From Luscinia megarhynchos (Eukaryota; Chordata; Aves; Passeriformes; Turdidae), in NCBI GenBank assembly GCA_034336665.1, contig JAPFBE010000069.1:124001-188000 (forward strand): DNA of 64,000 bases. Direction: 5' to 3'. A program made the position numbers and the translations under genes. This document shows, one piece after another, positions 1-11,895 of this stretch (its first letter is position 1; each line of letters opens with the position of its first letter). A model generated the notes under the pieces. That model was not told where the DNA came from and ran no database searches. It worked only from the letters and a program-made list of their open reading frames with translations.

Positions 1-1075
1 CAGTTTAGACCAGTCCCAGCTCAGCATTCCCAGTTCAGACCAGTTTAAACCAGTCCGGACCAGTTCAGACCCGATCCCAGCCCCAGCTCTCCCAGTTTAG
101 ACCAGTTTAAACCAGTTTAGACCCGATCCCAGCCCAGCATTCCCAGTTCAGACCAGTTTAAACCAGTCCGGACCAGTTCCAGGCTGGTCCCAGCCCAGCT
201 CTCCCAGTTCAGACCAGTTTAGCCCAGTCCAGACCAGTCCAGACCAGTACGGACCAGTCCCAGCACAGCTCTCCCAGTTTAGACCAGTTCAGACCAGTCC
301 AAACCAGTTCAGCCCAGTTTAGACCCGATCCCAGCCCAGCATCTCCAGTTCAGACCAGTTTAAACCAGTCCAGACCAGTTCAGACCAGTCCCAGCACAGC
401 TCTCCCAGTTTAGACCAGTTTAAACCAGTCCGGACCAGTACAGACCAGTACGGACCAGTCCCAGCACAGCTGTCCCAGTTTAGACCAGTTCAGACCAGTA
501 TAGACCCGATCCCAGCCCAGCTCTCCCAGTCCAGACCAGTTTAGACCCGATTCCTGTCCCAGCATTCCCAGTTCAGACCAGTTTAAACCAGTCCGGACCA
601 GTTCCAGGCTGGTCCCAGCCCAGCATTCCCAGTTCAGACCAGTTCATACCAGTTTAGACCGGTTTAGACCGGTCCAGTCTAGTCCAGACCAGTTTAGACC
701 AGTCCCGGCCCAGTATTCCCAGTTTAGACCAGTTGGGACCAGTCCAGTCCAGTTCCAGCCCAGTTCCAACCAGTCTGGACCAGTCCAGACCAGTTCAGAC
801 CAGTTCAGCCCAGTACAGACCAGTCCAGACCAGTTTAGACCAGTTTAGACCAGTCCCAGCCGCAGCATTCCCAGTACAGACCAGTTTAGACCAGTCCAGA
901 CCAGTCCCAGCCCAGCTCTCCCAGTCCAGACCAGTTTAGACCAGTTCAAACCAGTCCAAACCAGTCCAAACCAGTCCAGACCAGTCCCGACCAGTTCAGA
1001 CCAGTTTAGACCAGTTCAGACCAGTCCAGACCAGTCCCGACCAGTTCAGACCAGTTCAGCCCAGTTCCAGCTCCG
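1..1075. repeat. Tandem array with a 10-base register (CCAGTTYAGA type)
   Basis: The stretch is built from degenerate 10-base units such as ccagtttaga, ccagttcaga and ccagtccgga. Every 60-120 bases they are punctuated by a block like cccagcacagctctcccag or cccagcccagcattcccag. At least nine AGCT tetranucleotides occur, mostly in the punctuating blocks. The + strand is C-rich and G-poor. The same repeat family recurs at 20690-22830 in the opposite orientation (actggtttat, actggtctgt). There is no credible gene. AGCT-rich tandem repeats upstream of an Ig constant gene resemble switch regions, but that role is inference. Confidence 0.85.
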
Positions 1076-1835
1076 AGATCCCCAAAATTCCCTTCAGGAC
1101 CCCAAAATCCCCCAAAATTTACCCAAAATCGCCCCCAAAAAATTCCCCAAAAATTTCCCAAAATCCCCAAAATTCCCTAAAAATTCCCAAAATTAAAATT
1201 TAAAAAAAATCCCCGAAAATTCCCCAAATAATTTTCCCCAAATATCCCAAAAAAGTCCCAAAAAATTCCCCCAAAAAATCCCCAAAAAATTTTCCAAAAA
1301 TCCCCTAAAAATCCCAAAAATTTCCCCAAAATTTCCCCAAAAAAATCCCTAAAAATTCTCAAAATTAAAAAAAAAAATCCCCCAAAATTCACAAAAAAAT
1401 TTCCCCCAAATCTCCCAAAAAATTCCCCAAAAAATTCCCCAAAAATTCCCCAAAATTTTGCAAAAATCCCCCAAAAAATCCCAAAAATTTCCCAAAATTT
1501 CCCAAAAAAATCACAAAAATTTTCCCAAAAATCTCCCAAAATTTCCCCAAAAAATCCAAAAATTTCCCAAAAATTCTCCCAAAAAAATCCCAAAAATTCC
1601 CTCAAAATCCCAAAATTTCCCCAAAATTTCCCCAAAATTTTCCAAAAATCCCAAAAAAATCCCAAAAATTTCCCAAAATTTCCCCAAAAAATCCCAAAAT
1701 TTACCCAAAAAAATTCCAAAAATTCCCAAAATTTTTTCCCCCAAATTCCCAAAAAATCCCAAAAAAATCCCCCCAAAAAAATCCCAAAATTTACCCCAAA
1801 AAATTCCCAAAATTCCCCCAAAATTCCCGATTTTC
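1076..1835. repeat. A/C-rich minisatellite (cccaaaaattt type)
   Basis: Short units of the form ccccaaaaattt and cccaaaaaatc repeat without a fixed length, roughly 10-17 bases. Open reading frames across it on both strands encode only repeats rich in Pro/Lys/Phe/Ile and are by-products of low stop-codon content. Nothing gene-like was seen. Confidence 0.85.
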
Positions 1836-1950
1836 CCGCAGGTGGCGCCCCCTGCTGGACGGAAGTTCCTGATTGGTCGTTTCCGGTTCCGGCCGCTCCT
1901 GATTGGTCGTTTCCGGTTCCGGTCTCTCCTGATTGGCTGCGGCCCTGGGG
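1836..1950. promoter_or_regulatory. Promoter-like patch: CTCF motif plus three CCAAT/ETS modules
   Basis: A GC-rich island of about 115 bases inside AT-rich repeats. After a CTCF-type motif come three tandem modules at exact 30-base spacing. Each has an inverted CCAAT box (attgg at 1872, 1902 and 1932), and the first two continue into ttccggttccgg, an ETS-like GGAA context. CCAAT and ETS elements are typical of TATA-less promoters. No coding exon follows on either strand, so a promoter for a non-coding transcript is possible. It sits about 4.7 kb upstream of the Ig CH1 exon, where a germline (I-exon) promoter would be expected. The function is inferred. Confidence 0.5.
1843..1858 (-). promoter_or_regulatory. 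CTCF binding motif
   Basis: On the - strand the sequence reads ccagcagggggcgcca, which agrees closely with the vertebrate CTCF core consensus (CCASYAGRKGGCR). It is the only such match in the first 3 kb and abuts the CCAAT/ETS modules. Occupancy cannot be judged from sequence. Confidence 0.7.
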
Positions 1951-3120
1951 AGGGAAATTTGGGGTGAAATTTGGGGAAAACGGGAAAATTTTGGGGGGGG
2001 ACGAAAGAAAAATGGGAAATTTGGGGAAAAAATGGAGAAAAAATTTGGGAATTTTTGGAGGAAATTTTGGGGGAAAATGATGAAAATTTTGGAATTTTTT
2101 GGGGGAGGGAATTTGGGGAGAAAAATCCCAAAATTGGGAAATTTGGGGAGGAAAATTTGGGGGAAATATCACAAAAAAATTGGGAATTTTGGGAGGGAAA
2201 TTTGGGGTAAAATGAGGCAAAAATTGGGAAATTTGGGGGTGGAATTTTGGGGGGAAAAAATTGTAAAAAATGGAAATTTTTGGGAGGGAAATTTGGGGTG
2301 AAATGGCCCAAAAATGGTGAAAAAATTTGGGAAGTTTGGGGGAAAAAATGAGCAAAAAATTTGGGAATTTTTGGAGGAAATTTTGGGGTAAAATGATGAA
2401 AATTTGGAAATTTTTTGGGGGAGGGAATTTGGGGAGAAAAATCCCAAAATTGGGAAATTTGGGGAGGAAAATTTGGGGAAAAATCCCCCAAAAATTGGGA
2501 ATTTTGGGAGGGAAATTTGGGGTAAAATGAGGCAAAAATTGGGAAATTTGGGGGTGGAATTTTGGGGGGAAAAATGAAAAAAATGTGAATTTTGGGGAGG
2601 GAAATTTGGGGTGAAATGGGCCAAAAATGGTGAAAAAAATTTGGGAAATTTGGGGGAAAAAATGAGCAAAAATTGGAATTTTTTTGGGTGGAAATTTGGG
2701 TAGAAAAACCCCAAAATTTGGAAATTTGGGGAGGAAAATTTGGGGAAAAAATGAACAAAAAATGGGAATTTTAGGAGGGAAATTTGGGGCAAAAAATTCG
2801 AAAAAATGAAAATTTTGGGAGAAAATTTGGGGGGAAAATGACCCAAAAAATGGAAATTTTAGGAGGAAATTTGGGATGAAATTTGGGGCAAAAAATTCGA
2901 AAAAAAGGGAATTTTTGGGAGGAAAATTCGGGAGGAAACGTCTCAAAACGGCTGAAAATTCCAAATTTTGGGGGGAGCAAAATTTGGGACAAAACACCCC
3001 AAAAAAAACCCAAAAAAAAAAAAAAAAGGATTTTTGGAGGGCGGGAAAAAATGCCCCAAAAATGAAAATTTTTGGGGTGAAAAAAAAAAACCCAAAAATT
3101 TTTGGGGTGAAATCTCCGAG
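1951..3120. repeat. G/A-rich minisatellite (gaaatttggggaaaa type)
   Basis: Units of about 20-45 bases such as gggaatttttggaggaaatt and gggagggaaatttggggtga recur, with a longer repeat of about 300-340 bases visible when 2000-2300 is compared with 2320-2640. The strand bias is reversed relative to 1076-1835: G-rich on +. Long open frames here, up to 671 codons on -, encode only repeated Pro/Phe/Asn/Lys peptides and were not accepted as genes. Confidence 0.85.
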
Positions 3121-3125
3121 TTCGG

Positions 3126-3141
3126 CCGCTGGGGGGCGCTG
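3126..3141 (+). promoter_or_regulatory. Probable CTCF-like motif
   Basis: ccgctggggggcgctg on the + strand keeps the GGGGGCGCT half of the CTCF core but is weaker in the 5' half than the motif at 1843. Together the two would form a divergent pair about 1.3 kb apart. Confidence 0.4.
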
Positions 3142-3335
3142 TGGGGCCCGCGTTTGGGGTTCTAAAAACCCCAAAAACCAAAAAAAATCCAAAAATAAAA
3201 AAAGGGGAAGTTGGGGGAGGGGCGGGAGGGGGAGGGGAGGGGCGGGAGGGGAGGGGGCGGGAGGGGGAGGGGCAGGAGCAGAAGGAGCCGCTGAGTGGGG
3301 CGGGTGAGGAGCGGCCGGGGGGCTGGGGGCGAAAT
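3142..3335. other. G-rich tract (ggggaggggcggg), no gene seen
   Basis: From about 3205 to 3330 the + strand is nearly continuous runs of G3-G5 split by single A or C. This is GC-box/KLF-like and can form G-quadruplexes. No splice or coding signature was recognised. Confidence 0.6.
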
Positions 3336-4236
3336 TTGGGATTTTTGGGGTAAATTTGGGATTTTTGGGGGGAAATTTGGGATTTTAAGTCAGATTTGGG
3401 ATTTTTGGGAGGAAATTTGGGATTTTTGGGGAAATTTGGGATTTTTGGGAGGAAATTTGGGGTTTTTGGGCGGATTTGAAATTTTTGGGAAAAATTTGGA
3501 ATTTTTGGGTGAAATTTGGGATTTTTGGGGCAGATTTGAGATTTTTGGGTGAAATTTGGGATTTTGGGGCTAAATTTGGGATTTTTTTGGAGAAATTTGG
3601 GATTTTGGGATGAAATTTGGAATTTTTGGGTGAAATTTGGGGTTTTTTGGGCGGATTTGAAATTTTTGGGGGAAGTTTGGAATTTTTGGGTGAAATTTGG
3701 GATTTTTGGGTCGGATTTGGGATTTTTGGGGTGAAATTTCGGAGTTTTGGGGCAGATTTGAGATTTTTGGGTGAAATTTGGGATTTTGGGGCGAAATTTG
3801 GGATTTTTTTGGAGAAATCTGGGATTTTGGGGTGAAATTTGGGATTTTGGGTGCGAAATTTGGGATTTTTGGGGAAAATTTGGGATTTTTGGGGCGGATT
3901 TAGGATCTATGGGTGAAATTTGGGATTTTGGGGGGAAAATTTGGGATTTTGAGGAGAAATTTGTGATTTTTGGGTGAAATTTGGGATTTTGGGGTGAAAT
4001 TTGGGATTTTTGGGTGAAATTTGGGATTTTGGGGTGAAATTTGGGATTTTTGAGGCGAAATTTGGGATTTTTGGGGCAGATTTGGGATTTTGGGGCAGAT
4101 TTGGGATTTTTGGATGAAATTTGTGATTTTTGGGTGAAATTTGGGATTTTTGGGGGAAATTTGGGATTTTTGGGTGAAATTTGGGATTTTTGGGGTGAAA
4201 TTTGGGATTTTTGGGGAAATTTGGGATTTTTGGGGC
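3336..4236. repeat. Minisatellite, 18-21 base unit (gaaatttgggatttttggg)
   Basis: Nearly perfect head-to-tail copies of gaaatttgggatttttgggg, with variants cagatttgggattttgg and cggatttgaaatttttggg. It is G-rich on + and essentially free of stops in some frames. It grades directly into the next array at 4237, where the TTTGGGATTTTTGG unit becomes TGGGATCTGTGGGG, so the two probably share an origin. Confidence 0.9.
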
Positions 4237-5765
4237 AGGATGGGATCTGTGGGGCAGATTCCGGGATCTGTGGGGCAGGATGGGATCTATGGGGCAGGAT
4301 GGGATCTGTGGGGCAGGAATGGGATCTGTGGGGCAGGAATGGGATCTATGGGGCAGGATGGGATCTGTGGGGGCAGGGAATGGGATCTGTGGGGCAGGAA
4401 TGGGATCTGTGGGGCAGGAATGGGATCTATGGGGCAGGAATGGGATCTGTGGGGGCAGGATGGGATCTGTGGGGGCAGGATGGGATCTGTGGGGCAGGAA
4501 TGGGATCTGTGGGGGCAGGAATGGGATCTATGGGGGCAGGAATGGGATCTGTGGGGCAGGAATGGGATCTGTGGGGCAGGATGGGATCTGTGGGGCAGGA
4601 ATGGGATCTGTGGGGGCAGGAATGGGATCTATGGGGGCAGGAATGGGATCTGTGGGGGCAGGAATGGGATCTATGGGGCAGGAATGGGATCTGTGGGGCA
4701 GGAATGGGATCTGTGGGGCAGGAATGGGATCTATGGGGCAGGAATGGGATCTATGGGGCAGGAATGGGATCTGTGGGGCAGGAATGGGATCTGTGGGGCA
4801 GATTCGGGATCTGTGGGGCAGGGAATGGGATCTATGGGGCAGGAATGGGATCTGTGGGGCAGGATGGGATCTGTGGGGCAGATTCGGGATCTATGGGGCA
4901 GGAATGGGATCTATGGGGCAGGAATGGGATCTATGGGGGCAGGAATGGGATCTGTGAAGCAGGAATGGGATCTGTGGGGCAGGAACGGGATCTATGGGGC
5001 AGGAATGGGATCTGTGGGGCAGGAATGGGATCTATGGGGCAGGAATGGGATCTATGGGGCAGGAATGGGATCTGTGGGGGCAGGAATGGGATCTGTGGGG
5101 CAGGAATGGGATCTATGGGGCAGGATGGGATCTATGGGGCAGGATGGGATCTGTGGGGCAGATTCGGGATCTGTGGGGCAGGAATGGGATCTGTGGGGCA
5201 GATTTGGGATCTGTGGGGCAGGAATGGGATCTGTGGGGCAGAATGGGATCTGTGGGGCAGGAATGGGATCTATGGGGGCAGGAATGGGATCTATGGGGCA
5301 GGAATGGGATCTGTGGGGCAGGATGGGATCTATGGGGCAGGATGGGATCTGTAGGGCAGATTTGGGATCTGTGGGGCAGGAATGGGATCTGTGGGGGCAG
5401 GAATGGGATCTGTGGGGCAGGATGGGATCTGTAGGGCAGATTTGGGATCTGTGGGGCAGGAATGGGATCTGTGGGGCAGGAATGGGATCTATGGGGCAGG
5501 AATGGGATCTGTGGGGCAGATTTGGGATCTGTGGGGCAGGATGGGATCTATGGGGCAGGAATGGGATCTGTGGGGGCAGGATGGGATCTGTGGGGCAGGA
5601 TGGGATCTGTGGGGCAGGAATGGGATCTGTGGGGCAGGAATGGGATCTGTGGGGCAGGAATGGGATCTGTGGGGCAGGATGGGATCTGTGGGGGCAGATC
5701 TGTGGGGCAGGAATGGGATGTGTGGGGCAGGATGAGATCTGTGGGGCAGGAACGGGATCTGTGGG
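4237..5765. repeat. Homogeneous minisatellite, 20-22 base unit
   Basis: About 70 copies of gggatctgtggggcaggaat (or ctatggggcagga). Length polymorphism comes from one extra G (gtgggggcagg) or a missing A (caggatggg). The + strand is strongly G-rich with clustered G4 runs. All three + frames stay open for hundreds of codons because the unit has no stop, so these are not genes. It lies upstream of the Ig CH1 exon and could favour R-loops like a switch region, but the unit carries no AGCT hotspot. Confidence 0.9.
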
Positions 5766-6560
5766 GCAGGAGATTCCCTATGGGGTTTTCTATGGGGCAG
5801 AATGGTCCCTATGGGGCAGGGGGGTCCCTATAGGGCAGGAGGGTCTGTGGGGTGGAAAATCTGTGGGGCAGGGGGGTCTCTGTGGGGCGGGAGGGTCTTT
5901 TTAGGATTTTCTATGGGGCAGAATTTCCCCTATAGGGCAGAATTTCCCCCATAGAATTTTTTATGGGGCAGAATTTTGTCTCTAGAATTTTCTATGGGGC
6001 AGAAAAATTTTCTTCGGGGCAGAATTTCCCCTATAAAATTTTCTATGGGGCAAAAACTCATTTTAGAATTTTCTATGGGGCAGAATTTCCCCCCTAGGGC
6101 AGAATTTCCTCTATAAAATTTTCTATGGGGCAGAAATTCATTTTAGGATTTTCTATGGGGCAGAATTTCCCCCCTAGGGCAGAATTTCCTCTATAAAATT
6201 TTCTATGGGGCAAAAATTCTCTATAGGGCAGGAGGGTCTCTGTGGGATTTTCTATGGGGCAGAATTTTGTCTCTAGAATTTTCTATGGGGCAGAAAAATT
6301 TTCTATGGGGCAGAATTTCCCCTATAAAATTTTCTATGGGGCAGAAACTCCCTCTAGAATTTTCTATGGGGCAAAAACTCCTTTTAGAATTTTCTATGGG
6401 GCAGAAAAATTTTCTATGGGGCAGAAAAATTTTCTAGAATTTTCTATGGGGCAGAATTTCCCTTCTAGAATTTTCTATGGGGCAGAAAAATTTTCTATGG
6501 GGCAGAAAAATCTCCTAAAATTTTCTATGGGGCAGAATTTCCCTCTAGAATTTTCCCCGG
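5766..6560. repeat. Minisatellite of ctatggggcagaa units with AATTTTCT spacers
   Basis: Units such as attttctatggggcagaa alternate with tttcccctataa and tttccctctaga, giving composite units of about 21-45 bases. It continues the TATGGGGCAG core of the previous array. It ends about 95 bases before the CH1 acceptor, where sequence becomes pyrimidine-rich. Confidence 0.85.
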
Positions 6561-6653
6561 GGGGAGGAGGGGATTTCCCCCAAGCCCCCTCCCGCATTTT
6601 TAAACCCCGCCCCCTTTATTTTTTTTGTTTTTTTCCCCTCCCCCTCCCCCCAG

Positions 6654-6927
6654 TCCGCCCCACCCCCCGCCCTCTTCCCATTGGCCGCCTGCGGCTCTGG
6701 CCCCGCCCCCCTGGGCTGCCTCGCTTCCGGGTTCTTCCCTCCCCGTCGCCTTCAGCTGGAGCCCCTCCCCCCCGCGCCCGGCCCCTCCCCCATCCCCCAG
6801 GTCGGATCCGCCGCCGGCTCTTTCCGCGCCGGAAGTTTCGCCAAAATTTCGGGAAGTTCCGGAAGTTTCACCTGCAGCGTCCGGCACGAGGCGAGCGGGA
6901 GCAGCCGGAGCGTGGAGGTGGCGGCGG
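6654..6927 (+). CDS. Ig heavy-chain constant region, CH1 exon
   Basis: This exon encodes the first constant domain of an immunoglobulin heavy chain, the part that pairs with the light chain. Seen: a long polypyrimidine tract and cag acceptor end at 6653. The frame is open for 91 codons and starts SAPPPALFPLAAC, the usual FPL lead-in of CH1. GCLASGFFPP follows with the first intradomain cysteine, and FTCSVRHEASGSS near the end holds the second. The donor is GCGGCGG followed by gtgagag. The exon ends in phase 1, which matches the start of the CH2 exon: spliced, they read on as V-K-P-R-P-P-T-V. The length is slightly below a typical CH domain (about 91 versus 100 residues). The start phase after the acceptor does not give the usual 2-base lead, so the exact 5' end is uncertain. 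Isotype is discussed under CH3 and CH4. Confidence 0.75.
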
Positions 6928-9900
6928 GTGAGAGATTTTGGGAGATTTTGGGGGGTTTTGGGGGGTTTTGGGGGGTTTTGGGGTCGAAATTTGGGATTTT
7001 GGGGTTTTTTGGTTGAGCGGATTTTGGGGTTTTTTGGTTTCGACTCGGTCGAAATTTGGATTTTTGGGTTGATTCAAATTTTGGGTTTTGGGGTCTTGGG
7101 TTGATCCAAATTTTGGGATTTTGAGTTTTTGGAAGGTTTTGGAATGATCGAATTTGGGGTTTTGGGGTCCTGGGTTGACCCAAATTTGGATTTTTGGGGT
7201 CTTGAGTTGACCAAATTTTGGGATTTTGACTTTTTGGAATTTTGGGTTGAGCAAATTTTGGGTTTTTTCGGGTCTTGAGTTGATCCAAATTTGGGATTTT
7301 TTGGGTCTTCAAGATCCTCCAGTTGATCAAAATTTGGAATTTTGGGTTTTTTTGGTTTCGACTCGGTCGAAATTTGGATTTTTGGGTTGACCCAAATTTG
7401 GATTTTTGGGGTCTTGAGTTGACAAAATTTTGGGATTTTTTGGGTCTTCAAGATCCTCCAGTTGTTCGAAATTTGGAATTTTGGATTGACTTAAATTTTG
7501 GGGTTTTTGGGGTGTTTGAGATTTTTGGGTTGACCCAAATTTGGATTTTTGGGGTCTTGGATTGACCAAATTTTGGGATTTTGAGTTTTTGGAAGGTTTT
7601 GGGTTGAGCAAATTTTGGATTTTTGGGTTCTTGGGTTGCTCCAAAAATCGAATTTTGGAGTTTTTGGAGATTTTGGGTTGAACGAATTTTGGGATTTTTT
7701 GGGGTCTTGGGTTGATCCAAATTTGGGTTTTTGGGTCTTCAAGATCCTCCAGTTGATCGAAATTTGGAATTTTGGGGTTTTTTGGTTTCGGGTCGGTCGA
7801 AATTTGGATTTTTGGGTTGATTCAAATTTTGGGTTTTGGGGTCTTGGGTTGATCCAAAATTTGGGATTTTGAGTTTTTGGAGATTTTGGGTTGAGCAAAT
7901 TTTGGGATTTTTGGGTCCTTGGGTTGCTCCAAAAATTGAAATTTTGGAGTTTTTGGAGATTTTGGGTTGAGCGAATTTTGGGATTTTTTGGGGTCTTGGG
8001 TTGATCCAAATTTGGGATTTTTGGGTCTTCAAGATCCTCCAGTTGATCGAAATTTGGAATTTTGGGTTTTTTTGGTTTCGGGTCGGTCGAAATTTGGAAT
8101 TTTGGGTTGACCCAAATTTGGGTTTTTGGGGTCTTGAGTTGACCAAATTTTGGGATTTTGAGTTTTTGGAATTTTGGGTTGAGCGAATTTTGGGTTTTCG
8201 GGTCTTGGGTTGATCCAAATTTGGGATTTTTTGGGTCTTCAAGATCCTCCAGTTGATCAAAATTTCGAATTTTGGGTTTTTTGGTTGAGCGGATTTTGGG
8301 TTTTTTTGGTTTCGACTCGGTCGAAATTTGGATTTTTGGGTTGATTCAAATTTTGGGTTTTGGGGTCTTGAGTTGACCAAATTTTGGAATTTTGAGTTTT
8401 TGGAGATTTTGGGTTGAGCGAATTTTGGATTTTTTGGGGTCTTGAGTTGATCCAAATTTGGGATTTTTGGGTCTTCAAGATCCTCCAGTTGATCGAAATT
8501 TGGAATTTTGGGTTTTTTTGGTTTCGGGTCGGTCGAAATTTGGATTTTTGGGTTGATTCAAATTTTGGGGTTTTGGGGTCTTGGGTTGATCCAAATTTTG
8601 GGATTTTGACTTTTTGGAAGGTTTTCGGTTGAGCGAATTTTGGGTTTTGGGGTCCTGGGTTGACCCAAATTTGGATTTTTGGGGTCTTGGGTTGATCCAA
8701 ATTTTGGGATTTTGAGTTTTTGGAATTTTGGGTTGAGCAAATTTTGGGATTTTTGGGTTCTTGGGTTGCTCGAAAAATTGAAATTTTGGAGTTTTTGGAG
8801 ATTTTGGGTTGAGCGAATTTTGGATTTTTTGGGGTCTTGAGTTGATCCAAATTTGGGATTTTTTGGGTCTTCAAGATCCTCCAGTTGATCAAAATTTGGA
8901 ATTTTTGGGGTTTTTGCTCTGGGTCGGTCGAAATTTGGATTTTTGGGTTGATTCAAATTTTGGGTTTTGGGGGTCTTGGGTTGATCCAAAATTTGGGATT
9001 TTGAGTTTTTGGAGATTTTGGGTTGAGCAAATTTTTGGGATTTTTGGTCTTGGGTTGCTCCAAAAAATTGAAATTTTGGAGTTTTTGGAGATTTTGGGTT
9101 GAGCTAATTTTTGGGATTTTTAAGGTCTTGGGTTGATCCAAATTTGGGATTTTTGGGTCTTCAAGATCCTCCAGTTGATCGAAATTTGGAATTTTGGGTT
9201 TTTGGTTTCGGCTCGGTCGAAATTTGAATTTTGGGTTGACCCAAATTTGGGTTTTTGGGGTCTTGAGTTGACCAAATTTTGGGATTTTGAGTTTTTGAAT
9301 TTTGGGTTGAGCTAATTTTGGGTTTTCGGGTCTTGGGTTGATCCAAATTTGGGATTTTTGGGTCTTCAAGATCCTCCAGTTGATCAAAATTTCGAATTTT
9401 GGGTTTTTGGTTGAGCCGATTTTGGTTTTTTGGTTTCGACTGGCCTAAATTTGGATTTTTGGGTTGATTCAAATTTTGGGTTTTGGGGTCTTGAGTTGAC
9501 CAAATTTTGGAATTTTGAGTTTTTGGAGATTTTGGGTTGAGCGAATTTTGGATTTTTTGGGGTCTTGAGTTGATCCAAATTTGGGATTTTTGGGTCTTCA
9601 AGATCCTCCAGTTGATCTAAATTTTGGAATTTTGGGTTTTTTGGTTTCGGGTCGGCCGGAATTTGATTTTTGGCTGATTCAAATTTTGGGTTTTGGGGTC
9701 TTGCTGATCCAAATTTTGGGATTTTGACTTTTGAAGGTTTTCGTTGAGCGAATTTTGGGTTTTGGGGTCCTGGGTTGGACCCAAATTTGGATTTTGGGGT
9801 CTTGGCTGATCCAAATTTTGGGATTTTGAGTTTTTGGAATTTTGCTGAGCAAATTTTGGGATTTTTGGGTTCTTTGGGCTGCTCGGAAAATTGAAATTTT

Positions 9901-11895
9901 GGAGTTTTTGGAGATTTTGGGTTGAGCGAATTTTGGATTTTTTGGGGTCTTGAGTTGATCCAAATTTGGGATTTTTTGGGTCTTCAAGATCCTCCAGTTG
10001 ATCAAAATTTCGAATTTTGGGTTTTTTGGTTGAGCTGGATTTTGGGTTTTTGGTTTCGACTCGGTCGAAATTTGGATTTTTGGGTTGATTCAAATTTTGG
10101 GTTTTGGGGTCTTGGGTTGATCCAAATTTTGGATTTTGAGTTTTTGGAATTTTGGGTTTTCGGGTCTTGATCCAAATTTGGGATTTTTGGGTCTTCAAGA
10201 TCCTCCAGTTGATCGAAATTTGGAATTTTGGGTTTTTTTGGTTTCGGGTCGGTCGAAATTTGGATTTTTGGGTTGATTCAAATTTTGGGGTTTTGGGGTC
10301 TTGGGTTGATCCAAATTTTGGGATTTTGACTTTTTGGAAGGTTTTGGGTTGAAAGAATTTTGGGTCGGTCCTAGTTGACCCAAATTTGGATTTTTTGGGG
10401 TCTTGCCGATCCAAATTTTGGGATTTTGAGTTTTTGGAATTTTGGGTTGAGCAAATTTTGGGATTTTTGGGTTCTTGGGTTGCTCGAAAATTGAAATTTT
10501 GGAGTTTTTGGAGATTTTGGCTGAGCGAATTTTGGATTTTTGGGTCTTGAGTTGATCCAAATTTGGGATTTTTGGGTCTTCAAGATCCTCCAGTTTGGAT
10601 CAAAAATTTCGAATTTTGGGTTTTTGGTTGAGCTGGATTTTGGGGTTTTTTGGTTTCGGGTCGGTCGAAATTTGGAATTTTGGGTTGACCCAAATTTGGG
10701 TTTTTGGGGTCTTGAGTTGACCAAATTTTGGGATTTTGAGTTTTTGGAATTTTGGGTTGAGCGAATTTTGGGTTTTGGGATCTTGGGTTGATCCAAATTT
10801 TGGGATTTTTTGGGTCTTCAAGATCCTCCAGTTGATCAAAATTTGAATTTTGGGTTTTTTGGCTGAGCGATTTTGTTCTTTGGTTTCTAGACCGGCCTAA
10901 ATTTGGATTTTGGGTTGATTCAAATTTTGGGTTTTTGGGGTCTTGAGTTGACCAAATTTGGGATTTTGAGTTTTGGAATTTTTGGGTTTTCGGTCTTGAT
11001 CCAAATTTGGGATTTTTGGGTCTTCAAGATCCTCCAGTTGATCAAAAATTTGGAATTTTGGGTTTTTGGTTCTCGGGTCGGTCGAAATTTGGAAATTTTG
11101 GGTTGATTCAAATTTGGATTTTGGGGTGTTTGATGATTTTTGGGTGACCCAAATTTTCAAATTTTGGGTCTTTGAGACTCTCCAGTTGATCCAAATTTTG
11201 GATTTTTTGGGGTCTTGAGTTGATCCAAATTTGGGATTTTTGGGTCTTCAAGATCCTCCAGTTGATCAAAATTCGGAATTTTGGGTTTTTTTGGTTGAGC
11301 GGATTTTGGGGTTTTTTGGTTTCGGGTTGACCCAAATTTGGATTTTTGGGTTGACCCAAATTTGGATTTTTGGGTTCTTGGGTTGATCCAAATTTTGGGA
11401 TTTTGAGTTTTTGGAATTTTGGGTTTTCGGGTCTTGATCCAAATTTGGGTTTTTGTGTCTTCAAGATCCTCCAGTTGACCCAAACTTGGGTTTTGGGTCT
11501 TGGGTCGACCCAAATTTTGGGTTTTGGGTCTTGAGTTGACCCAAATTTTGGGTTTTGGATCTTCAAGATCCTCCAGTTGACCCAAATTTGGGTTTTGGGT
11601 CTTTGTTGACCTTGACTTGACCCCAAGTTGGGTTTTGGGTCTTGGGTTGACCCAAATTTTGGGTTTTGGCTCTTCAATGACCCCAAGTTGAGTTTTGGGG
11701 GTCTTCAAGATCCTCCAGTTGACCCAAATTTGCTTTTGGCTCTTGACTTGACCCAAATTTGGGTTTTCGGCTTTTCTTTGACCTTCCCTTGACCTCACGT
11801 TGAGTTTTTGGGGTCTCCAAGATCCTCCAGTTGACCCAAATTTGGGTTTTGGCTCTTGGTTGGTTTCGGCCTCTTGCCTTGACCCAACTTTTGAC
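6928..11895. repeat. Giant CH1-CH2 intron minisatellite with 300-400 base higher-order units
   Basis: Small units (ttttgggttgatccaaatttgg, gatcctccagttgatc, ggtttcggctcggtcgaaa) are arranged in a higher-order pattern. The phrase gggtcttcaagatcctccag recurs roughly every 250-450 bases, at about 7302, 7443, 7734, 8034, 8235, 8466, 8868 and 9156, and on to 11568. G-rich on +. From about 9650 to 11000 many units show the same contraction (gggttgatcc becoming gctgatcc or gccgatcc), which looks like consensus error rather than biology. No exon was recognised inside. Confidence 0.85.

Noticed and set aside
1177..3192. 671-codon open frame on the - strand
   Set aside because: Low-complexity Phe/Pro/Lys/Asn repeats across two unrelated arrays; explained by base composition.
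4041..5904. Open frames up to 587 codons with GMGSVGQEWDLWG repeats
   Set aside because: The 20-22 base unit lacks stops, so all three + frames stay open at once; peptides are pure repeats with no start context, splice sites or domain. This is minisatellite DNA.
6600..6930. CpG-island promoter with ETS sites
   Set aside because: GC-rich sequence with GGAAGT and CCAAT cores looked like a promoter, but one frame is open for 91 codons with clear CH1 features and splice sites, so it is the CH1 exon.
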